Assembly: GCF_001428745.1 (NCBI RefSeq)
Contig: NZ_LMIO01000002.1
Span: forward strand, 891,533 to 955,532
Length of the DNA stretch: 64,000 bases
From: Leifsonia sp. Root227
GTDB taxonomy: Bacteria > Actinomycetota > Actinomycetes > Actinomycetales > Microbacteriaceae
Direction: 5' to 3'
A model generated the notes under the pieces. It was not told the origin of the DNA. It was given only the letters and a program-made list of their open reading frames with translations, and made no database searches. Each line of letters opens with the position of its first letter. The stretch's first letter is position 1. Positions 28,187-38,315 of this stretch are shown piece after piece. The position numbers were made by a program, and so were the translations under genes.

Positions 28187-29415
28187 CGACCGCCGAGCAA
28201 TTCATGCATCTTGCAAGCGAGGTATACGACGTCGACCGCCTGAAACGCGACCCTCCGCTGGCGGTGGGCGAAGAGTTCGATGCCGGTAGCGGTGACCACA
28301 CGCAGGCCTATCGAGTGATCGACACCGAGGATCACCCTGCGAACGGCTTCCAGGCGATGGCTGTCGTGCCCGTCGTGGATGGCGTGCCGGACCTGTCGCA
28401 GATCGTCGTGTCGTACGCGGGCACCAATCCGGAGCACCGAGCTGACCTGTTGGAGGATGTCGAGACGGTCGTCGGGGGCACGCAGGGCCCGCTGAGTCAG
28501 GTGGCGGATGCTCGGCGATTCGCAGACCGGGTGAAGAAGGCGCATCCCGACTCGTCTATCGAGGCTGCGGGGCATTCGCTCGGTGGGTTCCTCGCGTTGC
28601 TGGTGGCCGCGGAGAACAACTGGAGCGCGACGACCTTCAACGGGCCAGACCCGTGGGAGTGGTTGTCCTCCGAGGCGAAGACGCGACTGGAGGCCGATCA
28701 GAAGACGGGCAGGTTGCGGCTGCACAACTACGTGAACGAGTGGGACCCCATCGGCAATCTGTACGTCAACCGGACCGGCGCTGCCGACTTCGTGACCGAT
28801 GAGCGTGGCCGCTCGGCGTTGGATTATCACAACATCGGAAAGGGCGGCGCCTTCTCGTTCGAGCCGGATGGGTCGGTCACAGCCGCCGGGACGAAAGGCC
28901 ATCGCCTTGACGACATTCTCGCCAACGTCGTCGATTCTCTCCTTCCCGGGGCGTCCGCAGCCCTGTCCCCCGCCCTGCTGGCGGTCGCCGGCATCGCCAG
29001 GAACCCGGCATCGATGAAGTCGCTGGCCTCGAACGCGTCCGGGGCGATGGTGGCAGTCAACTCGGTCGCCGCGCTGAGCCTCGCGGCGAGCATCGGCAAT
29101 ACCGCGACCGCGCTTACCGAGATCAAGCAGGCCAATGGCCGCATCATCCCCCGGATGGAGGAGGGCCTGCTGGAGGCTAAGAACTCAGCCGCCGTTCTGC
29201 CCACGATCACCGCCTACGACATCGAGCACTGCATCGAGATGCACCGCTTGCATGTACACCAGAACGTCGATGAGGACGCCGTGTGGGCCGTCAGTGCCCG
29301 GGTCGAACGCCACATCGAACGGGTGGGCCAGCTCAGTGAGGGTATCGCCCAGTCCGTGCGTCACACACTGGAGCAGGATGCGCAGTGGGCTGTCACTTTC
29401 GGACTCGGCAGATAG
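28183..29415 (+). CDS. Class 3-like lipase with helical C-terminal domain
   Basis: A 410-residue protein with no signal peptide. The N-terminal half is a lipase-like domain: an oxyanion strand VSYAGTN (77-83), nucleophile Ser132 in GHSLGG, Asp188 in NEWDPIG and a likely His216 in DYHNIG. From about 250 the protein is Ala-rich and helical, ending in two amphipathic helices (340-405) with many His, Glu and Arg. Lipase first and helical targeting region last is the reverse of usual LXG toxins and like that of type VII secreted lipase TslA. The GTG start overlaps the lipoprotein stop. GC and codon use are lower than in neighbouring genes. A host enzyme of unknown substrate remains possible. Confidence 0.8.
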   Translation: MTTAEQFMHLASEVYDVDRLKRDPPLAVGEEFDAGSGDHTQAYRVIDTEDHPANGFQAMAVVPVVDGVPDLSQIVVSYAGTNPEHRADLLEDVETVVGGTQGPLSQVADARRFADRVKKAHPDSSIEAAGHSLGGFLALLVAAENNWSATTFNGPDPWEWLSSEAKTRLEADQKTGRLRLHNYVNEWDPIGNLYVNRTGAADFVTDERGRSALDYHNIGKGGAFSFEPDGSVTAAGTKGHRLDDILANVVDSLLPGASAALSPALLAVAGIARNPASMKSLASNASGAMVAVNSVAALSLAASIGNTATALTEIKQANGRIIPRMEEGLLEAKNSAAVLPTITAYDIEHCIEMHRLHVHQNVDEDAVWAVSARVERHIERVGQLSEGIAQSVRHTLEQDAQWAVTFGLGR

Positions 29416-29428
29416 GAGAAGTCTCATC

Positions 29429-29776
29429 ATGGATCCCGCAGAATTCGTGCAGGAACTCTTCGACGGAATCGACCGTGAGATGCGGACCGGCGTCCACGAC
29501 GTCCAGGACTGGATCGAAGCCCAGGTCCACGGTGCAGCGGTTCAGCTTCTGAACGCCCTGATGCCGCCGATCGTCCACGCGAACAACGCCGCCGTGAAGA
29601 TCAGCGAGTCCGCCGTCGTTGCTTCAGCGAGCACGGGCATCGGAGTCACCATCGGCAGCGCTGATCTCGGCAATTCGGTCCTCGCCGGCGCCGTGGCAGA
29701 CACCGTGGAGCGCGGGCTCGGCGAACTGAGGTCTGAGAGCGACTACGCCCAGGGGGTGAACAGCATCGCATGGTGA
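29429..29776 (+). CDS. Small helical protein, third gene of the lipase island
   Basis: A 115-residue protein of unknown family. Residues 1-65 are predicted amphipathic helix by eye; 66-95 are small and apolar (VVASASTGIGVTIGSADLG), and the end is charged. No signal peptide, no WXG motif. The ATG is 13 bases past the lipase stop, and the AGGAG ribosome-binding site overlaps that stop. The size and position suit a partner or chaperone of the lipase C-terminal domain, which is inferred, not shown. Confidence 0.75.
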   Translation: MDPAEFVQELFDGIDREMRTGVHDVQDWIEAQVHGAAVQLLNALMPPIVHANNAAVKISESAVVASASTGIGVTIGSADLGNSVLAGAVADTVERGLGELRSESDYAQGVNSIAW

Positions 29777-30108
29777 CCTACCGATCGCTCTCGGAGCTGG
29801 AGGACGCCCACGACCAGGAGCGCAGTGCCGCACGAATGCGAATAGATTCGGCCGAACAGTACATCGGCCACTACCGCTCCCGAATCAACCAGGTCGCAGA
29901 GGAGCTCTACGGTCTGGGCGCTCACAAGGGCGTGGTCGACGACCCTGGCTTCCGCGCGGAACTCCGTCGCGTCACGGATACCGCCAGCGAGAATGTCGCG
30001 TACACGGGCCGCAGGATCGGCGAGCTGGAAGACGAGTACGACGCGATGCTCAGGGGGCAGGACGAGCAGCGCGAGCGCTTTCTCGCAGAACGACTCGACG
30101 CGGACTGA
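29770..30108 (+). CDS. Small coiled-coil protein, last gene of the lipase island
   Basis: A 112-residue, strongly charged, all-helical protein. Two long helices (about 5-47 and 58-108) with heptad-like leucine, isoleucine and tyrosine spacing are separated by a short turn with GLGAHKG. This resembles the small helical proteins found beside type VII secretion substrates (DUF5082 or DUF3958-like), though no exact family can be assigned. It overlaps the previous gene by 7 bp. An ATA codon (Ile25), rare in this genome type, fits foreign origin. Confidence 0.75.
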   Translation: MVTYRSLSELEDAHDQERSAARMRIDSAEQYIGHYRSRINQVAEELYGLGAHKGVVDDPGFRAELRRVTDTASENVAYTGRRIGELEDEYDAMLRGQDEQRERFLAERLDAD

Positions 30109-30125
30109 CGACCCTCGAGACCGGG

Positions 30126-30683
30126 TCAGCTAGCGGACCGTGCTGGCGCAGGGGCCGCTGGGCCGGCCAGGACGCCGACGACCGCACCCCGCGACTCACC
30201 ACGAAAGTCGACAGTGTGCGCGCTCGCCTGGTCGAAGACGAAGCCGACGTCCATCGCGAGCCGTTTGCTCCGCTCGTTGCCGACCAGGTACTCCCAGCGC
30301 AACCGGGAGAACCCCATGCCCTCCGGGTCGAGCGCGTGCGCGACCACGCGGGAGAGCGCCTCGCGCATGTAGCCGTGTCCCCGCGCATCCGGAACCTGCC
30401 AGCAGCCGACGGATGCGGACCCGGCCGCCTCGTCCTTGCGCACCTCGATCACACCGAGCAGCCCGCCGTCGCCGATGCGGTACGCCCAGACCGTGAACCG
30501 CCCGCTCGCCGCGCCGTGGGGCACGTAGCTGCGGACGAAGAACTCGGCGTTCTCGTGCGTGTACGGAGAGGCCAACGGGATCCACTGCTGGATCACCTGG
30601 TCTTGGCACGCCGCATACACGGCGTCGATGTCCGACTCGCGCGGCGCATCCAGAACCAGGCGTTCTGTGCGCAGCACGGTCAT
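30126..30683 (-). CDS. GNAT-family N-acetyltransferase
   Basis: A 185-residue acetyltransferase of the RimJ/RimL-like type. It starts TERLVLDAPRESD, has the acetyl-CoA-binding region VPDARGHGYMREAL and later RWEYLVGNERSKRLAMDVGF. The Pro/Ala-rich tail (about 174-185) is not part of the domain. The substrate is unknown. It begins 2 bp after the ctaB stop, so it is cotranscribed with ctaB. It is convergent with the lipase island. Confidence 0.88.
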   Translation of the reverse strand: MTVLRTERLVLDAPRESDIDAVYAACQDQVIQQWIPLASPYTHENAEFFVRSYVPHGAASGRFTVWAYRIGDGGLLGVIEVRKDEAAGSASVGCWQVPDARGHGYMREALSRVVAHALDPEGMGFSRLRWEYLVGNERSKRLAMDVGFVFDQASAHTVDFRGESRGAVVGVLAGPAAPAPARSAS

Positions 30684-30685
30684 GG

Positions 30686-31606
30686 TCAGAACGGCAGCAG
30701 CGGGTCGATCGCGACGGCGAGGAAGATCAGCGTCAGGTAGGCGATGGAACCGTGGAACACGCGCATCGGCGACACCGCGGCGTGGCGGATCGCCAGGTTG
30801 TAGAGGCGGTGCGACTCGTACAGGAACCAGCCGCCGACGACCACGGAGATCGTGGTGTAGACGAGCCCCATGTGGGCGACGGGGATGAGCAGCAGCGAGC
30901 AGGCGACCATCGCCCACGCGTACAGGATGACCTGCAGGCCGACGACGGCGCGACCGCGGACGACCGCGAGCATCGGAACCCCTGCCTCCTTGTAGTCGTC
31001 GCGGTACTTCATCGACAGCGGCCAGTAGTGCGGGGGCGTCCAGAGGAAGATGACGCCGAACAGGATGAACGCCGGCCAGGCGAGCGAACCGGTGACGGCC
31101 GCCCAGCCGATCAGCACGGGCATGCATCCGGCGATGCCGCCCCAGACGATGTTCTGCGGGGTGCGGCGCTTCAGGATCAGCGTGTAGAAGACCACGTAGA
31201 GCAGGATCGCGACGAGGGAGAGCCCTGCCGCGAGCCAGTTGGTGAAGAAGCCGAGCACGAGCACGGATGCGACGCCGAGGGCGTACGCGAAGACCAGCGC
31301 CTCGCGGTCGGTCAGCTCGCCGGTGACCAGCGGGCGGTTCTTGGTGCGCTTCATCACGCGGTCGATGTCGCGATCGATGTAGCAGTTGAACGCGCCTGCC
31401 GAGCCGGCGGACATGTATCCGCCGATCACGGTGGCGAGCACCAGCCACAGGTTCGGGATGCCGTTGGCCGCGAGGATCATCGTCGGCACGGTCGTAACGA
31501 GAAGCAACTCGACGACACGCGGCTTCGTCAGAGAGAAGTAGGCCTTGACCTTGCGGCTGAAGCCGATTCGGCCCGATTCGACACGGCTCTCTACAGCGAC
31601 GTCCAT
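30686..31606 (-). CDS. ctaB: Protoheme IX farnesyltransferase (heme O synthase)
   Basis: A 306-residue UbiA-type prenyltransferase with about nine membrane helices. The allylic-diphosphate motif [15 protein letters not shown] and the second Asp-rich region [12 protein letters not shown] are present. It attaches the farnesyl group to heme B to give heme O, the substrate of CtaA. The ATG at 31606 has an AGAGGAG ribosome-binding site; the longer frame is not supported. It is divergent from tkt. Confidence 0.95.
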   Translation of the reverse strand: MDVAVESRVESGRIGFSRKVKAYFSLTKPRVVELLLVTTVPTMILAANGIPNLWLVLATVIGGYMSAGSAGAFNCYIDRDIDRVMKRTKNRPLVTGELTDREALVFAYALGVASVLVLGFFTNWLAAGLSLVAILLYVVFYTLILKRRTPQNIVWGGIAGCMPVLIGWAAVTGSLAWPAFILFGVIFLWTPPHYWPLSMKYRDDYKEAGVPMLAVVRGRAVVGLQVILYAWAMVACSLLLIPVAHMGLVYTTISVVVGGWFLYESHRLYNLAIRHAAVSPMRVFHGSIAYLTLIFLAVAIDPLLPF

Positions 31607-31902
31607 TGCTCCTCTAACGATCAGACCGATTCCCCAAGCGATTCTACGATACCGCCGCCCGGCCCTCCCCCGCCTACTCCGCTCACGGCTTATCCACAAC
31701 CGGCCGAGGGAACACCCCACGTTTCGTGTGTGTTACCTATACTTGGAGATGCTCGCCAGCCGGAACCCGCAGATCCCCGTGTCCTTTTGTAGGAGTCGAA
31801 CGGATGCGAATCCGGCGCCGATGACGTCCACGGCGCGCACTACCTCAACCGGTGCGGGACCATGACGGCCCTCACCATTTTCTACGAAGGGTCAGTTTTC
31901 AC
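31607..31902. promoter_or_regulatory. Divergent ctaB/tkt control region
   Basis: This 296-bp gap holds no recognisable gene. TATACT at 31738-31743 is the best -10 candidate for tkt, leaving a leader of about 150 bases. TTATCCACA (31690-31698) is an exact match to the DnaA box consensus. A GAAGG site at 31886-31890 is the likely tkt ribosome-binding site, 12 bases before its GTG start. Confidence 0.45.
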
Positions 31903-33996
31903 GTGGCAGCTCTGCAATGGGATCCCATTGACAACAAGGCAGTAGACACCGCTCGCGTCCTCGCGGCGGACGCAGTCGAGAAGGTGGGCAACGGGCATCC
32001 CGGAACCGCCATGAGTCTCGCACCAGCCGCCTACCTCCTCTTCCAGAAGGTGATGCGCCGCGATCCGCACGACCAGCACTGGCTCGGCAGGGACCGCTTC
32101 ATCCTCTCGGCGGGCCACAGCTCGCTGACGCAGTACATCCAGCTCTACTTCGGCGGATACGGCCTGGAGCTCGACGACCTGGAGAAGCTCCGCACGTGGG
32201 GCTCGCTCACGCCCGGTCACCCGGAGTACGGCCACACGGATGGCGTCGAGATCACCACTGGCCCGCTCGGCCAGGGCATCTCCTCGTCGGTGGGCTTCGC
32301 ATACGCCAGCCGCTTCGAGCGCGGTCTGTTCGATCCGGACGCCGAGCCGGGCACCAGCCCGTTCGACCACTTCGTCTACGTGATCGCCGGCGACGGCGAC
32401 CTGCAGGAGGGTGTGAGCAGCGAGGCGTCCTCGCTCGCCGGCCACCAGCATCTCGGCAACCTCATCGCGATCTACGACAGCAACCAGATCTCCATCGAGG
32501 ACGACACCAACATCGCGTTCACCGAGGACGTGAAGGCACGCTATGAGGCGTACCACTGGCACGTCCAGGTCGTCGACTGGAAGAAGACGGGCGTCTACGA
32601 GGAGGACGTGCAGGAGCTGCACGCCGCCATCGAGGCCGCCAAGGGCGTCACGGACAAGCCGTCGCTGATCATCCTGAAGACGATCATCGGCTGGCCGGCC
32701 CCGAAGAAGCAGAACACGGGCAAGATCCACGGCTCCGCTCTCGGCGCAGACGAGCTGCGCGCCGTCAAGGAGGTCCTCGGCTTCGACCCCGACAAGAACT
32801 TCGACGTCGCCCCCGAGGTCATCGAGCACACCCGCAAGGCCGTCGAGCGCGGCGCAGAGCAGCGCGCGGAATGGCAGAAGGGCTTCGACGCCTGGGCAGC
32901 GGCCAACCCGGAGCGCAAGCAGCTCCTCGACCGCCTCCTCACCGGCGAGCTGCCGGAGGGCATCGAAGAGGCACTCCCCGTCTTCGAGGCAGGCAAGGAC
33001 GTCTCCACCCGCGCGGCGAGCGGCAAGGTGCTCAACGCCCTCGGCGCCGTCATCCCCGAGCTGTGGGGCGGCTCGGCCGACCTGGCAGAGTCGAACAACA
33101 CCACCATCGAGGGCGCAGCGTCGTTCGTGCCGTCCGAGCACTCGACGCACGAGTGGACGGGCAACCCGTACGGCCGCGTGCTGCACTTCGGCATCCGCGA
33201 GCACGCCATGGCCGCGATCCTGAACGGCATCGTCCTGCACGGACCGACGCGTCCGTTCGGCGGCACGTTCCTGATCTTCAGCGACTACATGCGCCCCGCC
33301 GTTCGCCTGGCCGCGCTGATGAAGGCGCCGTCGATCTTCGTCTGGACGCACGACTCCGTCGCGCTCGGCGAGGACGGCCCGACGCACCAGCCGATCGAGC
33401 AGCTCTCGACCCTCCGCGCCATCCCGCAGCTCGACGTCGTCCGCCCCGGCGACGCGAACGAGGTCGCGTACGCCTGGAAGACCATCCTGGAGCGTCGCAA
33501 CGGCCCGGCCGGTATCGCACTCACCCGCCAGAACATCCCGGTGTTCGAGCGTGGGGACGGCGAGGCGACGGGTGACACCTTCGCGTCTGCTGCGAACGTC
33601 TCGAAGGGCGCGTACGTGCTCGCAGAGGCGCCGAACGGCACGCCGGACATCCTGCTGATCGCCACGGGCTCCGAGCTCCAGATCGCTGTTGAGGCCCGCG
33701 AGGTCCTCAAGGGCGAAGGCATCAACGCCCGCGTCGTCTCCGCACCGAGCCTCGAATGGTTCGAAGAGCAGAGCGACGAGTACAAGGAAGCCGTGCTCCC
33801 CTCCGCCGTCAAGGCCCGCGTCTCGATCGAGGCCGGTCTGGCGCTGAGCTGGAGGAAGTACGTCGGCGACCACGGCCGCAGCGTGTCGATCGAGCACTTC
33901 GGTGCGTCGGCCGACTACAAGACCCTGTTCCGCGAGTTCGGCATGACCACCGAGCACGCCGTCGCCGCAGCCAAGGAATCGCTCGCGTCGCTCTGA
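31903..33996 (+). CDS. tkt: Transketolase
   Basis: A 697-residue thiamine-diphosphate enzyme moving two-carbon units between sugar phosphates. The N-terminal [13 protein letters not shown], the cofactor motif [18 protein letters not shown] and the C-terminal [13 protein letters not shown] are all typical. The GTG start at 31903 directly precedes [19 protein letters not shown]. It heads the pentose phosphate operon with tal following after 28 bp. Confidence 0.97.
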   Translation: MAALQWDPIDNKAVDTARVLAADAVEKVGNGHPGTAMSLAPAAYLLFQKVMRRDPHDQHWLGRDRFILSAGHSSLTQYIQLYFGGYGLELDDLEKLRTWGSLTPGHPEYGHTDGVEITTGPLGQGISSSVGFAYASRFERGLFDPDAEPGTSPFDHFVYVIAGDGDLQEGVSSEASSLAGHQHLGNLIAIYDSNQISIEDDTNIAFTEDVKARYEAYHWHVQVVDWKKTGVYEEDVQELHAAIEAAKGVTDKPSLIILKTIIGWPAPKKQNTGKIHGSALGADELRAVKEVLGFDPDKNFDVAPEVIEHTRKAVERGAEQRAEWQKGFDAWAAANPERKQLLDRLLTGELPEGIEEALPVFEAGKDVSTRAASGKVLNALGAVIPELWGGSADLAESNNTTIEGAASFVPSEHSTHEWTGNPYGRVLHFGIREHAMAAILNGIVLHGPTRPFGGTFLIFSDYMRPAVRLAALMKAPSIFVWTHDSVALGEDGPTHQPIEQLSTLRAIPQLDVVRPGDANEVAYAWKTILERRNGPAGIALTRQNIPVFERGDGEATGDTFASAANVSKGAYVLAEAPNGTPDILLIATGSELQIAVEAREVLKGEGINARVVSAPSLEWFEEQSDEYKEAVLPSAVKARVSIEAGLALSWRKYVGDHGRSVSIEHFGASADYKTLFREFGMTTEHAVAAAKESLASL

Positions 33997-34024
33997 GCGC
34001 GAGACAAGAGGAGATAGAAGAAAA

Positions 34025-35137
34025 ATGACAGACTCCACCCCCACCGCACAGCTCTCCGCAGCCGGCGTCAGCATCTGGCTCGACGACCTGTCGCGTGAGC
34101 GCATCGCCACCGGCGGTCTGCAGAAGCTCATCGCGGAGAAGAACGTGGTCGGCGTGACCACGAACCCGACGATCTTCGCCACGGCGCTCTCCAACGGAGA
34201 GGCGTACGACGCGCAGGTGCGCGCCCTCGCCGCAGCAGGAACGAACGTCACCGACGCGGTCTTCGAGATCACCACGGACGACGTGGCAGCGGCGAGCGAC
34301 ATCTTCCACGAGCTCTATGAGCAGACGGAGGGCACGGACGGCCGCGTCTCGATCGAGGTCGAGCCCGGCCTCGCGCACGACGCAGCAGGCACCATCGAGC
34401 AGGCCAAGAAGCTCGCGGCCAAGGTCGACAAGCCCAACGTGCTCATCAAGATCCCCGCGACGGTCGAGGGCCTCGCGGCGATCACCGAGGTGATCGGCGC
34501 CGGCATCAGCGTCAACGTCACCCTGATCTTCAGCCTGGAGCGCTACCGCGGCGTCATCGAGGCGTACCTCGCCGGACTGGAGAAGGCCAAGGCCGCCGGA
34601 ATCGACCTGTCCGGCATCCAGTCGGTCGCCTCGTTCTTCGTGTCGCGCGTCGACACCGAGATCGACAAGCGTCTGACCGCCATCGGCACCGACGAGGCGC
34701 TCGCGCTCAAGAGCAAGGCAGGCGTTGCGAACGCGCGCCTCGCATACCAGGTGTACGAGGAGGCGTTCGCCACCGACCGTGCCAAGGAACTCGTCGCCGC
34801 CGGCGCCAACGAGCAGCGCCCACTCTGGGCGTCCACCGGCGTCAAGGACCCGAGCCTGCCTGACACGCTCTACGTGACCGAGCTCGTCGCGCCGAACACC
34901 GTCAACACGATGCCGGAGAAGACGCTCGACGCGACCTTCGACCACGGCGTCATCACCGGCGACACCGTCACGGGCAACTACGCGGACGCACAGTCGGTCC
35001 TCGACAAGCTCGCCGCGCTCGGCATCTCGTACGACGACGTCACCGAACTCCTCGAGAAGGAGGGCGTCGAGAAGTTCATCGTGTCCTGGAACGAACTGCT
35101 GGACACCGTGACCGCAGCGCTGGAGGCGGCGAAGTGA
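34025..35137 (+). CDS. tal: Transaldolase
   Basis: A 370-residue transaldolase of the longer actinobacterial type. The N-terminal [12 protein letters not shown] and VTTNPTIF, and the catalytic lysine in [12 protein letters not shown], identify it. It exchanges three-carbon units in the non-oxidative pentose phosphate branch. An AGAGGAGA ribosome-binding site precedes the ATG, and the stop overlaps the pgi GTG. Confidence 0.97.
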   Translation: MTDSTPTAQLSAAGVSIWLDDLSRERIATGGLQKLIAEKNVVGVTTNPTIFATALSNGEAYDAQVRALAAAGTNVTDAVFEITTDDVAAASDIFHELYEQTEGTDGRVSIEVEPGLAHDAAGTIEQAKKLAAKVDKPNVLIKIPATVEGLAAITEVIGAGISVNVTLIFSLERYRGVIEAYLAGLEKAKAAGIDLSGIQSVASFFVSRVDTEIDKRLTAIGTDEALALKSKAGVANARLAYQVYEEAFATDRAKELVAAGANEQRPLWASTGVKDPSLPDTLYVTELVAPNTVNTMPEKTLDATFDHGVITGDTVTGNYADAQSVLDKLAALGISYDDVTELLEKEGVEKFIVSWNELLDTVTAALEAAK

Positions 35138-36744
35138 CGTTCCGCATCCACGTCACCGGCTCCACCGCCGCGGCCGTCAAGGCCGTCGTTCCGCAGCTGG
35201 TCGCCGACCGCGTCGCCTCCGGGATCACCGCCCAGGACCCCGCCCTCTGGGGTCCTGCGGCCGAGGCTGAGGCGTCCAAGCGCCTCGGCTGGACCGAGGC
35301 CGTCGCGATCTCCCGTCCGCTCGTCGACGAGATCACGGCTCTGCGCGAGGAACTGCACGCCAAGGGCGTCGACCACATCGTGCTCGGCGGCATGGGCGGA
35401 TCGTCGCTCGCTCCGGAGGTCATCACCAAGACGGCGGAGGCCGAGCTGACCGTGCTCGACTCCACCGACCCTGGCCAGGTGCTCTCCGCCCTGCGCGACC
35501 GTCTCGCGGAGACCGCGGTCGTCATCTCGAGCAAGTCGGGTTCGACGCTCGAGACCGACAGCCAGCGCCGCATCTACGAGAAGTGGTTCCGCGACGCCGG
35601 CATCGACCCAGCAGAGCGCATCGTGGTCGTCACCGACCCCGGTTCGCCGCTCGACGCGTCGGCCCGCGAGGCGGGATACCGCGTGTTCAACGCCGACCCC
35701 AACGTGGGCGGACGCTACTCGGCGCTGACCGCGTTCGGCCTCGTGCCGTCCGGGCTCGCCGGGGTGAACATCGGCGAGCTGCTCGACGAGGCGGAGGCGA
35801 CGCTGATCGAGCTCGCCGTCGACAACGACGAGAACCCCGGACTCGTGCTCGGCGCCGCCATCGCGGGCACCAGCCCGCTCAAGGACAAGCTCGGCATCAT
35901 CGCGGACGGAACGCACATCGTCGGCTTCGCCGACTGGGCGGAGCAGCTGATCGCCGAGTCGACCGGCAAGGAAGGCACCGGCCTCCTCCCCGTCGTCCTG
36001 GACCCGCTCTCCCCCGAGGTGGGCGAGAACCTCCCCGACCTGCAGATCGTGCGTCTCGTCGACAACGCGGAGGCTCACCACCTGTTCCCCGCCAACCGCC
36101 ACGACGGCGAGATCCTCGTCTCCGGCAGCCTCGGCGCACAGCTCATTGTGTGGGAGTACGCCACGGCCGTCGCCGGCCGCCTGCTCGGGATCAACCCGTT
36201 CGACCAGCCGGACGTGGAGGCCGCGAAGGTCGCCGCTCGCTCGCTGCTCGACAACCGTCCGGAGCCCGCGACTCCCGCGTTCGTCGCGAACGGCGTCGAG
36301 GTGCGCACCACGGGAGACTTCCTGGGCGGCGCGGCAACGCTCGACGCCGCGGTGGATGCCCTCCTCGCCCAGCTCGGACCGGACGGCTACGTCTCCATCC
36401 AGGCGTACGTCGACCGTCTCGCATACCCGCAGCTCGCCGGGATGCGCGACCTCCTCGCCGCCAAGTCCAAGCGCCCAGTGACGTTCGGCTGGGGACCGCG
36501 CTTCCTGCACTCGACAGGTCAGTTCCACAAGGGCGGCCCCGCCGTCGGCGTGTTCCTCCAGATCACTGCGGCAGCGCCGGAGGACCTGGAGATCCCCGAC
36601 CGTCCGTTCACCTTCGGCCAGCTCATCCAGGCGCAGGCGGCAGGCGACGCGAGCGTGCTCGGTGAGCACGGCCGTCCCGTCCTCACCCTGAACCTGACGA
36701 ACCCCGAGGCGAGCATCGTCTCGCTGTTCGAGGCCGTCAACTAA
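35134..36744 (+). CDS. pgi: Glucose-6-phosphate isomerase
   Basis: A 536-residue SIS-fold isomerase linking glycolysis to the pentose phosphate pathway. [12 protein letters not shown], the phosphate-binding [10 protein letters not shown], and the later [18 protein letters not shown] match the bacterial family that includes Pgi of actinobacteria. The GTG start is coupled to tal. Pgi within a tkt-tal-zwf operon is common in actinobacteria. Its N-terminal 45 residues are not strongly conserved. Confidence 0.95.
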   Translation: MTFRIHVTGSTAAAVKAVVPQLVADRVASGITAQDPALWGPAAEAEASKRLGWTEAVAISRPLVDEITALREELHAKGVDHIVLGGMGGSSLAPEVITKTAEAELTVLDSTDPGQVLSALRDRLAETAVVISSKSGSTLETDSQRRIYEKWFRDAGIDPAERIVVVTDPGSPLDASAREAGYRVFNADPNVGGRYSALTAFGLVPSGLAGVNIGELLDEAEATLIELAVDNDENPGLVLGAAIAGTSPLKDKLGIIADGTHIVGFADWAEQLIAESTGKEGTGLLPVVLDPLSPEVGENLPDLQIVRLVDNAEAHHLFPANRHDGEILVSGSLGAQLIVWEYATAVAGRLLGINPFDQPDVEAAKVAARSLLDNRPEPATPAFVANGVEVRTTGDFLGGAATLDAAVDALLAQLGPDGYVSIQAYVDRLAYPQLAGMRDLLAAKSKRPVTFGWGPRFLHSTGQFHKGGPAVGVFLQITAAAPEDLEIPDRPFTFGQLIQAQAAGDASVLGEHGRPVLTLNLTNPEASIVSLFEAVN

Positions 36745-36773
36745 CAGCGAAACCTTCCTGACCTAGGAGCTCA

Positions 36774-38315
36774 ATGTCCCCGGTGGAAATCACCCCGGAG
36801 TTCAATCCCCTGCGGTTGCCCTCCGATCGCCGACTGAATCGCATCGCCGGCCCGAGCAGCCTCATCATCTTCGGCGTGACAGGCGATCTGTCGCGCAAGA
36901 AGCTGATGCCCGCTGTCTACGACCTCGCCAACCGAGGCCTGCTTCCTCCCGGCTTCTCCCTCGTCGGGTTCGCCCGGCGTGACTGGGAGGACCAGGACTT
37001 CGAGAAGGTCGTCTACGACGCGGTGAAGCAGTACGCTCGCACGCCGTTCGAAGACGATGTCTGGAAGCAGCTGGCCCAGGGCATCCGGTTCGTGCCAGGC
37101 GAGTTCGATGACGACGCGGCCTTCGAGCGTCTCAAAGAGACGGTCGAAGAACTCGACAAGGAACGCGGAACGATGGGCAACCACGCGTTCTACCTGTCGA
37201 TCCCGCCCAAGGCGTTCCCGCTCGTCACCGAGCAGCTTCGCCGGTCGGGGCTCGCCGACCAGTCCGAGACGGGCTGGCGCCGCGTCGTCATCGAGAAGCC
37301 GTTCGGCAGCGACCTGAAGACAGCGCGCGAGCTGAACAAGGTCGTCGAGTCGGTGTTCCCCGCCGACTCCGTCTTCCGCATCGACCACTACCTCGGCAAG
37401 GAGACGGTGCAGAACATCCTTGCTCTGCGCTTCGCCAACGAGTTGTACGAGCCGATCTGGAACGCGAACTACGTCGACCACGTGCAGATCACGATGGCGG
37501 AGGACATCGGCGTCGGGGGCCGTGCAGGCTACTACGACGGGATCGGTGCCGCTCGCGACGTCATCCAGAACCACCTGCTGCAGCTGCTGGCGCTGACCGC
37601 GATGGAGGAGCCCATCTCCTTCGACGCGGCCGACCTCCGCGCTGAGAAGGAGAAGGTGCTCAAGGCGGTGCGTTTGCCGAAGGACCTGAACACCTCCACC
37701 GCACGCGGTCAGTACTCCAGCGGGTGGCAGGGCGGCGAGAAGGTCGTCGGCTTCCTCCAGGAGGACGGGATGAACCCCGAGTCCACCACGGAGACGTACG
37801 CGGCCATCAAGCTCGACATCGGCACCCGCCGCTGGGCCGGCGTGCCGTTCTACCTGCGCGCAGGCAAGCGTCTCGGTCGCCGCGTGACGGAGATCGCCGT
37901 GGTCTTCAAGCGTGCCCCGCAGCAGCTGTTCGCGGAGAGCCAGACCTCTGCCCTCGGCCAGAACGCACTCGTCATCCGCGTGCAGCCGGACGAGGGTGTC
38001 ACCATCCGCTTCGGCTCCAAGGTGCCCGGCGCCGGGATGCAGGTGCGCGACGTGTCGATGGACTTCGGCTACGGCCACGCCTTCACCGAGGCGAGCCCCG
38101 AGGCGTACGAGCGGCTCATCCTGGATGTGCTGCTCGGCGACCCGCCGCTCTTCCCCCGTCATGAGGAGGTCGAGCTCTCCTGGAAGATCCTCGACCCGAT
38201 CGAAGAATTCTGGGCGACCCAGGGCCAGCCGGAGCAGTACCGTCCCGGCACCTGGGGCCCGAGCTCCGCGGACGAGCTTCTCGCCCGCGACGGCCGCGTT
38301 TGGAGGCGTCCATGA
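36774..38315 (+). CDS. zwf: Glucose-6-phosphate 1-dehydrogenase
   Basis: A 513-residue enzyme oxidising glucose-6-phosphate with NADP. The Rossmann start IIFGVTGDLSRKKLMPA, VIEKPFGSD and the active-site RIDHYLGKETVQN are present. A TAGGAG ribosome-binding site lies four bases before the ATG. Its stop overlaps the opcA ATG. OpcA, the next gene, is its known assembly and activity factor. Confidence 0.97.
   Translation: MSPVEITPEFNPLRLPSDRRLNRIAGPSSLIIFGVTGDLSRKKLMPAVYDLANRGLLPPGFSLVGFARRDWEDQDFEKVVYDAVKQYARTPFEDDVWKQLAQGIRFVPGEFDDDAAFERLKETVEELDKERGTMGNHAFYLSIPPKAFPLVTEQLRRSGLADQSETGWRRVVIEKPFGSDLKTARELNKVVESVFPADSVFRIDHYLGKETVQNILALRFANELYEPIWNANYVDHVQITMAEDIGVGGRAGYYDGIGAARDVIQNHLLQLLALTAMEEPISFDAADLRAEKEKVLKAVRLPKDLNTSTARGQYSSGWQGGEKVVGFLQEDGMNPESTTETYAAIKLDIGTRRWAGVPFYLRAGKRLGRRVTEIAVVFKRAPQQLFAESQTSALGQNALVIRVQPDEGVTIRFGSKVPGAGMQVRDVSMDFGYGHAFTEASPEAYERLILDVLLGDPPLFPRHEEVELSWKILDPIEEFWATQGQPEQYRPGTWGPSSADELLARDGRVWRRP

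Noticed and set aside
31690..31698. Replication origin at the DnaA box
   Set aside because: Only one box, no clustered boxes, no A/T-rich unwinding region, and no dnaA or dnaN gene nearby.
31882..34302. An 806-codon minus-strand frame over tkt and the start of tal
   Set aside because: Antisense to transketolase, which has all family motifs; the product shows no domain.
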